A stretch of DNA of 64,000 nt, taken from the NCBI GenBank assembly GCA_964458575.1, contig CAYWMD010000027.1, positions 20,642 through 84,641 of the forward strand, in the 5' to 3' direction. The translations under genes and the position numbers were made by a program. Within the stretch, counting starts at the first letter, position 1; each line of letters starts with the position of its first letter. The notes beneath the pieces are model-generated. The model was not told the origin of the DNA. It searched no databases and saw nothing but the letters and a program-made list of their open reading frames with translations. Origin of the DNA: CAYWMD01 sp964458575. GTDB taxonomy: Bacteria; Verrucomicrobiota; Verrucomicrobiia; Limisphaerales; JADLHS01. This document shows, in pieces, positions 46,504 to 55,244 of the stretch.

Positions 46504-47763
46504 ATGCCCACCATCGCCATCCTCGGCACGATGGACACAAAAGGCGACGAACACGCCTTCGTGGCCGAACTCATCCGCCAACGCGGACACCAGGTTTTCG
46601 TCATTGACGTCGGCACGCTTGGCGAGCCGCGACTCCAACCGGCCATCTCGCGCACTGAAGTCGCGGCGGCAGCGGGAGTTGACCTCGCCGCCCTCGTGGC
46701 TAAGAAAGATCGGGGCGAAGCCGTCACCGCCATGTCACGCGGCGCACCGGTGGTGCTCGCAAAGCTGGTCGCGGAGAAACGGATTGACGGCGTGATTTCA
46801 CTCGGTGGCGGCGGTGGGACGGCCATCGCCACGGCAGCGATGCGCGCGTTGCCCGTGGGATTTCCCAAGCTCATGGTATCCACTCTCGCCAGCGGCAACG
46901 TCGCGCCGTACGTCGGTGTAAAGGACATCGTGATGTTTCCGAGTGTGGTGGACGTGGCGGGATTGAACCGTATTTCCCGGATGCTGCTTGCTCGCGCAGC
47001 GGGAGCGATTTGCGGCATGGTGGAAGTTGGAGTTCAAGCTTCAGTTTGCCCGGGGGAGACGCTGAAGCGTGAACTCCAACCGGACAAGCCCATCATCGTC
47101 GCCAGCCAGTTCGGCAACACCACGCCCTGCATCGAGCACACCAAGAAAATCCTCGAGGCCGCCGGTTATGAAGTCGTGGTCTTCGCCGCCACGGGCACGG
47201 GCGGACGCACGATGGAGTCGCTGATTGAAACCGGCCTCGTCGCCGGCGTGCTGGACGTGACCACGACCGAATGGGCGGATGAACTGGTGGACGGCGTGCT
47301 GACGGCCGGGCCGACGCGGCTCGAAGCCGCCGCGCGCCGCGGGGTGCCCGCAGTGGTTTCCACCGGCTGCCTCGACATGGTGAACTTCGGCGCTCCGGAT
47401 TCCGTGCCGGCAAAGTTCGCCGGTCGGAAGTTCTACCAGCACAATCCCCAGGTAACGCTCATGCGAACTACGGCGGAAGAATGCGCGCGGCTTGGCCGGA
47501 TTCTCGCGGAGAAACTGAATCTTTCGACCGGTCCGGTGACCGTGCTGTTGCCATTGCGTGGCGGCAGCGTGATCAGCGCACCGGGCGGGCCGTTCCATGA
47601 CGCGGCGGCGGACGCAACATTGTTCGCCGCACTGAAAGCGGGTTTGCGCGCGGACATTCCGGTGCGGGAACTGGATTGCAACATCAATGATGCCGCCTTC
47701 GCGCAAGCGTGTGCGCAAGCCTTGCTGGATCAGTTGGCGACTTCCGTGAACCGGAAACTGTAG
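46504..47763 (+). CDS. Tm-1-like ATP-binding domain protein (UPF0261), with palindromic insertion
   Basis: A 419-residue protein of the Tm-1-like/UPF0261 family. Signatures are IAILGTMDTKGDEHAFV at the N-terminus, GVISLGGGGGTAIATAAMRALPVG, KLMVSTLASGNVAPYVG, FGNTTPCIEHTKKILEAAGYEVVVFAATGTGGRTMESLI and GCLDMVNFGAPDSVP. The plant homologue Tm-1 inhibits tobamovirus replication and combines this domain with a PEP-hydrolase-like TIM barrel; here the barrel is encoded separately at 39767. A family B palindrome (47026-47080) supplies about residues 175-192 in a loop just before DKPIIVASQFGN. The in-frame downstream motifs show that the protein is complete. The biochemical function in bacteria is unknown. 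Confidence 0.92.
   Translation: MPTIAILGTMDTKGDEHAFVAELIRQRGHQVFVIDVGTLGEPRLQPAISRTEVAAAAGVDLAALVAKKDRGEAVTAMSRGAPVVLAKLVAEKRIDGVISLGGGGGTAIATAAMRALPVGFPKLMVSTLASGNVAPYVGVKDIVMFPSVVDVAGLNRISRMLLARAAGAICGMVEVGVQASVCPGETLKRELQPDKPIIVASQFGNTTPCIEHTKKILEAAGYEVVVFAATGTGGRTMESLIETGLVAGVLDVTTTEWADELVDGVLTAGPTRLEAAARRGVPAVVSTGCLDMVNFGAPDSVPAKFAGRKFYQHNPQVTLMRTTAEECARLGRILAEKLNLSTGPVTVLLPLRGGSVISAPGGPFHDAAADATLFAALKAGLRADIPVRELDCNINDAAFAQACAQALLDQLATSVNRKL
47026..47080. repeat. Palindromic repeat, family B, in frame inside the Tm-1-like gene
   Basis: The arms GTTGGAGTTCAAGCTTCAG and CTGAAGCGTGAACTCCAAC pair around a short loop. The outer 11 bp match the copy at 16140-16214 exactly. It is translated as VGVQASVCPGETLKRELQ. 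Confidence 0.85.
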
Positions 47764-47817
47764 CGGCGGCCATCCCGGCTGACGTCGAGCCGGTTCTTCC
47801 ACCCCGGAGGCCCGACG

Positions 47818-50800
47818 CTACCTTTTTGGCGGCAACGCAAACGCCACATAGGCATCGCCGCGTTGTGCTTCCAGCTTGCTCCCGGTCGCGGGGATGACGA
47901 GGTATTGGCGGCCATCCACTTGATACGTCGCGGGTGGCGCGTTGCCGACCCACGGGAGTTTGGCGGACCAAAGCTCCGCGCCCGTGTCCTTGTCGAACGC
48001 GCGGATCTTGCGGTCGCGTGTTCCCGCGCAAAACACCAGGCCGCCCGCCGTCACGATCGCGCCGCCGTAGTTTTCCGTGCCGGTTTTCGGCACGCCCTGC
48101 GCGGTGAGTTCGGGATGCTCGCCGAGCGGAACTTTCCACAGGAGCTTGCCGGTGTTGAGATCGAGGCAATTGAGCGAGCCCCACGGCGGTTTGCTGGCGG
48201 GATAACCTTCCTGGTCGAAAAATCTCGGGTAACCCGCAAAACTGTAAACGGGCCGTTCCGTCTGCGCTTTCGGCGGCAGCGACCGGTCGCGCAACATCAG
48301 AAAATCCACGAGCGCCTGCAGATCGGGCTGGCCGATTTGCGCTTCCGGGAAAGCGGGCATGGCGTATTTGCCAGTGCGGATTTGATTCGTCACGGCCTGA
48401 TCGGTGAGGCGATGGCGCAATCCCCGCAGCGCCGGGGCGGTGCCGATGCCGAGCCGGTTCATGCCGTGGCAGGTGGCACAGGCGGTTTCAAAAACGATCT
48501 GCCCGCGCGTTTTCGGCGCGTTCGGATCGTCCGGCGGATCGTCGTCGCGGAAAATCGTGATGAGCCAGCCAATGTGATTGGCGCTGACGTAAAGCCGGCC
48601 TGATTCCGGGTCAACGCACGAGCCGGTCCATTCGCCGCCGCCGTCAATGTTGAAGAACAAATTCGCGCGGCCTTCGCTGCCGGGACGGAACCAGCCCTTG
48701 GTGGCGCTGTTGAAACGGGTCAGCGCGAATTCGGCGGCCTCTTCGGTGCGGTCGGTGAGGTCCGCTTGGGTGAACTCCTGTTTCGAGAAGCGCTCGGGCA
48801 ACTCCAGATCTGGTTGGTAGGGCGACGTGACTTCGCCGCGCAGATCGCTCGTGGGCGCGCGGCGCAGGCGGAAGGGAAAAATGGGCTTGCCCGTCACGCG
48901 ATCGAGCAAGAGCGTGTTGCCGATCTTCGTCACGACGGCGACCACGTCCACGCGTTTGCCGTCGCGCGTGATCGTGGCGAGGTTCGGCGGCGCGGGGATG
49001 TCGAGGTCCCAAATGTCGTGGCGGATTTCCTGAAAGTGCCAGAGCCGCTGGCCGGTGCGGGCGTCAATGGCGATGAGACAATTCGCGAACAGGTTGTTAC
49101 CGAGGTGATTGACGCCGATGAAATTGTTCTTCGGTGACCCGGTCGAGACGTAGGCGATGCCGCGTTGCTCGTCCATGGCCATGCCGCTCCAGCAATTGGC
49201 GCCGTAGACTTCAGTCCGATCCCAGGTATCGTAGCCGAATTCGCCCGGTTGCGGTACGGTGTGAAAGGTCCAAAGGTGCTTGCCGGTCGTGACATCGAAG
49301 CCCCAAACATCCTTTTCAAAGCCCGGCACGACGATGACGCGTTGAAAGATTGCCGGGCAGGCCGTTGCCGCGCCAAAGTCTCCCTGCACCCGCCCGGGCA
49401 GTGCGGTTTTTCCGCCCTCACCAAAACCAGCAATGGGCTGGCCGCTTTTCGGATTGAGCGCGTAAAGATATTGGCCCGCGCAAAACATCACCCGCTCGCT
49501 CGCATGACGGTCACGCGGCCGGTAAATCAAACCGCGAAATGCCGGGCGTCCTTCCGGTTTGAAACGCCAACGCTCAGTGCCGGTTGCCGCATCCACGGCC
49601 AAGATGTGCTGCCCGGGTGTCGGCGCGAACAGGACGCCCTCGACGATGATGGGGTTGCATTGAATGTAATTGCTGCCATCGCGCGAGTGGTAGGTCCACG
49701 CGACCTGGAGGTTGGTGACATTTTGGCGATTGATCTGGTCGAGCGCGGAGTAGCGTGTCCCGCCGTTGTCGCCGTGGGAACGATGCCACGACTGATAGGT
49801 CTTGCGTTTGGGGTAACCGTTGGCGCGCGTGAGTTCCTCCGGCTTCGCGGCGGGAATGGTTTGGTAAAGGGGCAGTTTCTCGCGCGCCTTCGGGTCTTCG
49901 ACGGCCCAATAGCGGTTGGTCGCAAGTGTGACATTGGTCCAATTCTCCTCACCCAGGCTGACGGCCACCCTCTCCCCATCGGATGGGGAGAGGGGAGGGT
50001 GAGGGGGAGTATTCGCGCGTTGACGGGATAACTGGCCGGCCAAACGCTCCAGCCCCTGCAAATTGGCCTGCAACCGCGTTTCCGCGTCCTCGTCCGTGTG
50101 GCTCAAAATTCCAATCGGCCCGCGCCAGCCGCTCGCCACGATCATTTGCAGCAGGCTCAAATCCAGATCGCCCTGACCAATCGGCAGAATCTTCCTCCCG
50201 CTCTTGTCACCGTCACGGACCATGCCGTTGAGATTCAGCGCGAACAGGTGGGGTTTCATTTTCGCCAACAACCCGGCGAAGCGGTCAACGTGACCGTGGC
50301 CGTGGTGCAGATTGTAAACGATGCCAACATTGGTGACTCTTTGATCACGGAGTCGGGCAATGATCTCGAGCTGATTCTCCGGCTCGCCGAACCACCCGCC
50401 GTGATTGTAAAGCGCAACGGTGCAATGGAGTTCCGCGGCGGCGTCGGTAATGGGTTTGATCCGTGCCGCCTCAGCCGCAACCCGGGCCGTTTGTTCATCC
50501 GGGCTCTTCGTGGGTTCGCCGCCGCCCGAGATCCATAGTTGAACCCCGCGCAATTTGTGCCGCTGGAGCACATCCAGAATCAACCGGGCCTCATTGTTCA
50601 ACGTTCCCGGAAACCACCAGGCCAGCAGGCGGACGTTGTGGCGCTTGAGCGCGTCCATTTCGGCGTCGAAGGTCGGAACATGCTCGGCGCGATAATCGTA
50701 GGCAAAGAGTTGGAAGCCGAGCTTCTCCAGCATTGCCGCACGCTCCTCCGGCCCGCGCTTCTTGGCATCGAACGGGACAATACACCAGGCGACCAGATTG

Positions 50801-50922
50801 GTGCGGGCAAACAGACCAGCGTCACGGGTTGAACCGGCAGCCGTGTCGAGGGCAAACACCCGGAAGGCCGAGAACGCCAGCTCGGCAGAGACCCAGATGA
50901 CCAGCCACAGTCCCTTGCGCAT
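47818..50922 (-). CDS. Sugar-isomerase-like / PQQ-dependent dehydrogenase fusion with cytochrome c
   Basis: A 1034-residue exported protein. The signal peptide (1-25) is followed by a TIM-barrel domain like sugar phosphate isomerase/epimerases (about 30-300, GVQLWISGGGE, VALYNHGGWFGEPE). A palindrome-encoded linker (about 305-320) precedes a PQQ glucose-dehydrogenase-like beta-propeller (about 365-1030) with GGTRYSALDQINRQNVTNLQVAW and WDLDIPAPPNLATI. A cytochrome c motif CATCH lies at 815-819. The fusion would combine periplasmic sugar isomerisation with sugar or alcohol oxidation and electron transfer to heme, by inference from domain order. It begins 6 bp after the dnaE stop, so it may be co-transcribed with dnaE, and it is convergent with the Tm-1-like gene. 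Confidence 0.88.
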   Translation of the reverse strand: MRKGLWLVIWVSAELAFSAFRVFALDTAAGSTRDAGLFARTNLVAWCIVPFDAKKRGPEERAAMLEKLGFQLFAYDYRAEHVPTFDAEMDALKRHNVRLLAWWFPGTLNNEARLILDVLQRHKLRGVQLWISGGGEPTKSPDEQTARVAAEAARIKPITDAAAELHCTVALYNHGGWFGEPENQLEIIARLRDQRVTNVGIVYNLHHGHGHVDRFAGLLAKMKPHLFALNLNGMVRDGDKSGRKILPIGQGDLDLSLLQMIVASGWRGPIGILSHTDEDAETRLQANLQGLERLAGQLSRQRANTPPHPPLSPSDGERVAVSLGEENWTNVTLATNRYWAVEDPKAREKLPLYQTIPAAKPEELTRANGYPKRKTYQSWHRSHGDNGGTRYSALDQINRQNVTNLQVAWTYHSRDGSNYIQCNPIIVEGVLFAPTPGQHILAVDAATGTERWRFKPEGRPAFRGLIYRPRDRHASERVMFCAGQYLYALNPKSGQPIAGFGEGGKTALPGRVQGDFGAATACPAIFQRVIVVPGFEKDVWGFDVTTGKHLWTFHTVPQPGEFGYDTWDRTEVYGANCWSGMAMDEQRGIAYVSTGSPKNNFIGVNHLGNNLFANCLIAIDARTGQRLWHFQEIRHDIWDLDIPAPPNLATITRDGKRVDVVAVVTKIGNTLLLDRVTGKPIFPFRLRRAPTSDLRGEVTSPYQPDLELPERFSKQEFTQADLTDRTEEAAEFALTRFNSATKGWFRPGSEGRANLFFNIDGGGEWTGSCVDPESGRLYVSANHIGWLITIFRDDDPPDDPNAPKTRGQIVFETACATCHGMNRLGIGTAPALRGLRHRLTDQAVTNQIRTGKYAMPAFPEAQIGQPDLQALVDFLMLRDRSLPPKAQTERPVYSFAGYPRFFDQEGYPASKPPWGSLNCLDLNTGKLLWKVPLGEHPELTAQGVPKTGTENYGGAIVTAGGLVFCAGTRDRKIRAFDKDTGAELWSAKLPWVGNAPPATYQVDGRQYLVIPATGSKLEAQRGDAYVAFALPPKR
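49962..50012. repeat. Family A half-element in frame at a domain junction
   Basis: The hairpin CTCTCCCCATCGGATGGGGAGAG is flanked by CCACC and GGGAGGGTGAGGG, like one end of the composite family A element. On the minus strand it encodes PPHPPLSPSDGERVAV, exactly between the TIM-barrel and PQQ domains of the fusion protein. Confidence 0.75.
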
Positions 50923-50928
50923 CGTTGA

Positions 50929-53900
50929 TTACTCCCCGCTGTCCCCGTTTTCCGCCCGCCGACCCCAGCGTTGCTGGCGCTCCGGCAGGCTCGTGTCCAC
51001 TTTCGCGTAGTAAGTGTCCTCCCCAAACTGCCGGTCGGCGGCCTCCTGAAGCTGGCGCGAGGGCGTCACAAAAAATCGCTCGTGGGTTTCAACAAAGATC
51101 ACCTCGCCCGTCGGCCGCTGAAAGCACAGGAACAACGGACACTTGCCGGCATGCGCGACGACCAGTTCGCGCACCGCCTCAAGTTGTTCCAGCTTGAGGT
51201 GCGCCATCCGCAGACGGAGATGCACCTGTTTCGTAAATTTCCGGGGCGCGTCTTCCAGCAGCATGATTTCCTGCGGGAAAATCTTCGGACGCTCGTCGCC
51301 GGTGTTTACTTCACCGATGACAAGGATGGCTTTGTTCGGTACGAGCAGCTCGCGGTATTTGTCGTAGTTCTCGTTCATGACGAGCACCTGCACCGAACCT
51401 TCCAGGTCTTCGAGCGTCACCATCGAATACGGTTTGCCGCTTTTCTTTGAGACGCCATGTTGTGCCGCGGCGATGAGGCCGCCGATGCGGGTGAGACTGC
51501 GGTTCGGCAATTCAGCGAGCTTGGTAGTAGTGGCGAGGCAATACTTTTGCAGGATGCTGGCGTACGGCGTGAGCGGATGGCCGGTGACGTAGAAGCCAAG
51601 CAGTTCCTTTTCGTGTGCGAGCAGTTCATGCTGCGGCCACTCGGGGAGATTGCTGATGGTTTCGGGCATGGGCGGCGCTTTTTCCTCCAATGCGCCAAAC
51701 AGCGAACTCTGCCCGCGCTGCCGGTCGGCCACGATGCTCGCGGCACGGGCCAGCGTGCGCTCAATCTGCGCGAAGAGGGTTGCGCGCGTCTGACCAAAAC
51801 AATCGCAGGCGCCGCTCTTGATGAGCGCTTCAAGAATCTTCCGGTTTACCGTGCGGCCATCCACGCGTTCGCAGAGATCCGAAAGCGACGTGAACCTGCC
51901 GGTGTCATTCCGGGCCTTGAGGATGGTTTCCACGGCGACTTCGCCCACGCCCTTGATCGCGGCGAGGCCGAAGCGAATCACTTGTTGCGGAGCGCGGTTG
52001 TCCGCGGCCGTAGCACGCCCGGCCGCGGTCCGCCACGCGGGCGCGAAGTGCACGCTGCTTTCGTTCACGTCGGGCTGGAGGACCTCAATGCCGAACGCGC
52101 GCGCCTCGTTGATGTATTGGCTCAACTTGGCGGTGTCGCCCATGTCGTTGGTCATCATCGCGCAGAAAAATTCCACGGGATAATTTGCCTTGAGATAGGC
52201 GGTCTGATACGCGACAACCGCGTAGGCGGCGGCGTGGGACTTATTGAAACCGTAGCCGGCGAACTTCTCCAGCAAATCGAAAATCTGATTCGCCTTGGCC
52301 TTGGGAATGTTGTTTTTCTCGTGGCAGCCTTTGACGAAGGTCTCGCGCTGCTTCTGCATTTCCTCGACCTTCTTCTTGCCCATGGCGCGGCGAAGCAGAT
52401 CCGCGCTGCCGAGCGTGTAGCCAGCCAGGACTTGCGCGGCCTGCATCACCTGCTCCTGATAAATCAAAATGCCGTAGGTCTCGCGGGCGATCGGTTCAAG
52501 CAGCGGATGCTCGTATTTGATTTCGATTTCCCCGTGACGACGCCGGATGAATTCCGGAATGAGTTCCATCGGCCCGGGGCGGTAAAGCGCGACGAGCGCG
52601 GTGATGTGCTCGACGGAACTGATTTGGAACTTGCGGCACAGGTCGCGCATTCCACCGGATTCCAATTGGAAGATGCCGAGCGTGTTCGCCTTGTTGAGCA
52701 GGTCGTAGGTCTTCGCATCATCGAGCGGCAAATGGTCAACATCCACCATGATGTTCTTCGTCTGCCTGACCATTTCGCACGTGTTGCGGATGACGGTGAG
52801 CGTTTTCAGCCCGAGAAAATCCATCTTCAGCAGGCCGAGGTCGCCGACGGGATTCATCGCGTATTGCGTGACGAGGGTGCCGCTGTCGTCCTGCTTGAGC
52901 GGCAGCAGATTCACCAACGGCTCCGGTCCAATGACGACGCCAGCCGCGTGGACGCTAGCGTTGCGTGTCAGGTCTTCCAGGATGAAAGCCGTGTCAATCA
53001 GTTCACGCGTGACTTCCTCGCTTTCGTAAGCCTGTTTGAGTTCCGGCGATTGCTTGAGCGCTTTTTCGAGCGTCATCTTCAGATCCAACGGAATCATCTT
53101 CGCCAAGCGGTCGCACTCGCCGTAACTCAGCCCCATCACGCGGCCCACGTCGCGCACGACCGACTTCGCGCCCATCGTGCCGAACGTGATGATCTGCGCG
53201 ACGGAATCGCGACCATATTTTTCGCGGACATACTCGATGACGTCGGCGCGGCGGTCGTCGGCAAAATCAATGTCAATATCGGGCGGGTTGACGCGTTCGG
53301 GATTCAGGAAGCGTTCGAACAGCAGGCCGTAGCGGATCGGGTCCACGTTGGCGATTTCCAGCAGGTAGGTGACGAGCGACCCGGCGGCGCTGCCACGCGC
53401 GACGCATGCCACGCCCATTTCCCGGCCTTTGCGGACAAAATCGCCGACGATCAGGAAGTAGGAGATGAAGCCGGTCTTCTCAATCACCGCGAGTTCGAGC
53501 TTTAGCCGGTCGAGCACGAGCTTAACCGCTTCCGATTCGTTCGGGATTTTTGGATCGAAGTTCGGCAGCCGTTTCGGGTCGTCAACACTCTCCACAATGA
53601 AATCCTTTCCCTCGGCTTTCGCGTGGATGGTGTATCGCCGGTGTAAACCCTCGGCCAACCATTGGCGCAGGAAACCTTCCCGTGTGAAATGCTCGGGAGG
53701 ATGAAACACCGGGTAATGCAGCCTGCCGAATTCGATTTCCACGTTGCACTTTTCAGCCACCTCCATCGTGTTCTTGACCGCCTCCGGCGTGTCAGCGAAC
53801 CGCGCCTTCATTTCCTCGGCGGAGCGCAGATAGAACTGCTCCGGCACGTAGCCCGCGCTCATGCGCTTGGGATCGCTCAACATTGTCTGCGTGCCGATGC

Positions 53901-54579
53901 ACACCAGGCAATCGTGCGCGTGCGAGTGGCTTTTCTCGACGTAATGAACGTCGTTGGTTGCGACCAGTTTGAGGCCAAATTCCTTCGACCATTGGATCAG
54001 ATGCTGGTTGACCTTGGCTTGTTCCGGCACACCGTGGTTTTGGAGCTCGAGGTAAAAATTGTCCGCGCCGAGCGTTTGCTTAAACCAATCCACCGCGTCA
54101 CGCGCCTTGGAAATCTGGTCCTTCAAAATCTTTTCCGGGATTTCGCTGGCGAGACAACCGGAGAGGGCCAGCAACCCCTGTTTGTGCGCGGCGAGCACCT
54201 CCTTGTCTATGCGCGGCTTGTAGTAATAGCCCTCCAGGTGCGCGGCGGTGACGAGCTTGATGAGGTTTTTGTAGCCGGTTTCGTCCCGGGCCAGCAACAC
54301 GAGGTGGTTGTAAACGTCACGCCCACCGCTGGCGGTCTTCTTTTCCAGCCGGCTGCCGGGTGCAACATAGACCTCGCAGCCAATGATGGGCTTGATGCCC
54401 TTTTCCCGCGCGACCTGGTAAAAATCAATGACCCCGTGCATCGCGCCGTGGTCGGTGATGGCGAGCGCCGGGAATTTCAGTTCATGCGCCTTGTCCAACA
54501 ACCGGTCCAGACGGCACGCGCCATCGAGCAACGAATACTCGGTGTGCAGGTGAAGGTGGACAAAATCCGCATGCGTCAT
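50929..54579 (-). CDS. dnaE: DNA polymerase III alpha subunit
   Basis: A 1216-residue replicative polymerase. The N-terminal PHP domain starts FVHLHLHTEYSLLDGACRLD, with TDHGAMHG following. The polymerase core contains GSAAGSLVTYLLEI and the catalytic aspartates in PPDIDIDFADDRR (about residues 432-444). Thumb and fingers carry NPVGDLGLLKMDFLGLKTL and RPGPMELIPEFIRRRHG, and the helix-hairpin-helix and OB-fold lie near residues 850-1060. This is the DnaE1 type, catalysing DNA synthesis in the replisome, and it lacks the exonuclease insertion of PolC. The last 60 residues (VTPSRQLQEAADRQF) are variable. The following PQQ fusion gene starts 6 bp downstream. Confidence 0.97.
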   Translation of the reverse strand: MTHADFVHLHLHTEYSLLDGACRLDRLLDKAHELKFPALAITDHGAMHGVIDFYQVAREKGIKPIIGCEVYVAPGSRLEKKTASGGRDVYNHLVLLARDETGYKNLIKLVTAAHLEGYYYKPRIDKEVLAAHKQGLLALSGCLASEIPEKILKDQISKARDAVDWFKQTLGADNFYLELQNHGVPEQAKVNQHLIQWSKEFGLKLVATNDVHYVEKSHSHAHDCLVCIGTQTMLSDPKRMSAGYVPEQFYLRSAEEMKARFADTPEAVKNTMEVAEKCNVEIEFGRLHYPVFHPPEHFTREGFLRQWLAEGLHRRYTIHAKAEGKDFIVESVDDPKRLPNFDPKIPNESEAVKLVLDRLKLELAVIEKTGFISYFLIVGDFVRKGREMGVACVARGSAAGSLVTYLLEIANVDPIRYGLLFERFLNPERVNPPDIDIDFADDRRADVIEYVREKYGRDSVAQIITFGTMGAKSVVRDVGRVMGLSYGECDRLAKMIPLDLKMTLEKALKQSPELKQAYESEEVTRELIDTAFILEDLTRNASVHAAGVVIGPEPLVNLLPLKQDDSGTLVTQYAMNPVGDLGLLKMDFLGLKTLTVIRNTCEMVRQTKNIMVDVDHLPLDDAKTYDLLNKANTLGIFQLESGGMRDLCRKFQISSVEHITALVALYRPGPMELIPEFIRRRHGEIEIKYEHPLLEPIARETYGILIYQEQVMQAAQVLAGYTLGSADLLRRAMGKKKVEEMQKQRETFVKGCHEKNNIPKAKANQIFDLLEKFAGYGFNKSHAAAYAVVAYQTAYLKANYPVEFFCAMMTNDMGDTAKLSQYINEARAFGIEVLQPDVNESSVHFAPAWRTAAGRATAADNRAPQQVIRFGLAAIKGVGEVAVETILKARNDTGRFTSLSDLCERVDGRTVNRKILEALIKSGACDCFGQTRATLFAQIERTLARAASIVADRQRGQSSLFGALEEKAPPMPETISNLPEWPQHELLAHEKELLGFYVTGHPLTPYASILQKYCLATTTKLAELPNRSLTRIGGLIAAAQHGVSKKSGKPYSMVTLEDLEGSVQVLVMNENYDKYRELLVPNKAILVIGEVNTGDERPKIFPQEIMLLEDAPRKFTKQVHLRLRMAHLKLEQLEAVRELVVAHAGKCPLFLCFQRPTGEVIFVETHERFFVTPSRQLQEAADRQFGEDTYYAKVDTSLPERQQRWGRRAENGDSGE

Positions 54580-54702
54580 GCGGAGAAGTTACTCTCCGAC
54601 GGCAAGGGCACGCAAGATTCGGATGTTCACAGGCGGCGAAGGAATTCGGGCCGGGCTGAAATGTGGATCGTTCCGGCGAGCTAGCGTTGGCGGAATCCGG
54701 AT

Positions 54703-55110
54703 TTATGGTGCCGGGATGGTCGCTCCCGGAGCGTAAGGCCCCAACCCGACGCCGTTGGGCAGCAGGGCCTCGGGCGGCGCGCCGACGGGATTGGGGAGGT
54801 AATTCTCGTGAATGACGTCATTGATGCGGCCATGACGGAAGTAGTCGCTCAGGTCGCTGAGGCCGTTCACGATCACGCCCGTGGCTTTGTTACGCTCCAT
54901 GGCCCATTGCTCCTTGGCGCAGTCAATTTCGCGAAGATTCCGGTAAATCACCCCGAGCCGGGAATTATCACGTGCCTTGACAAACAAGGGCATGGCCAAC
55001 GTCGCCAACAAGCCAATGATGGTGACCACGATCATCAATTCGGTCAGTGTGAAACCCGTCCACCGGACGATCCGGGTATCGGGCCGGGAATTGCGGCTGA
55101 AAATCATCAT
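54703..55110 (-). CDS. Type IV pilin-like/pseudopilin protein
   Basis: About 135 residues from ATG 55110, or ATG 55107 directly after it. The prepilin cleavage signal is G/FTLTELMIVVTIIGLLATL (about residues 18-36), with the mature N-terminal Phe, Glu at +5 and a long hydrophobic helix. A short C-terminal domain (LREIDCAKEQWAMERNKATG) follows. The family is abundant in Planctomycetes and Verrucomicrobia as stand-alone H-X9-DG-like or GspG-like proteins. No secretion-system genes are adjacent, so the assembly partner is unknown. Confidence 0.8.
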   Translation of the reverse strand: MMIFSRNSRPDTRIVRWTGFTLTELMIVVTIIGLLATLAMPLFVKARDNSRLGVIYRNLREIDCAKEQWAMERNKATGVIVNGLSDLSDYFRHGRINDVIHENYLPNPVGAPPEALLPNGVGLGPYAPGATIPAP

Positions 55111-55244
55111 AATCTCACAGCCGGGAGATTGCAGCTTCCGTGCCGCCGACCGGCGTCCGTAGCTGGCCCGAAACGATTCGGCGGAAGCAGTTGGCACAAC
55201 TCTCCTGTTTCCGGCGAAATGGCGCGACGCAGAGCGATGCTGGC

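Noticed and set aside
51457..53505. A 682-codon open frame opposite dnaE
   Set aside because: Antisense shadow of a well-conserved polymerase gene.
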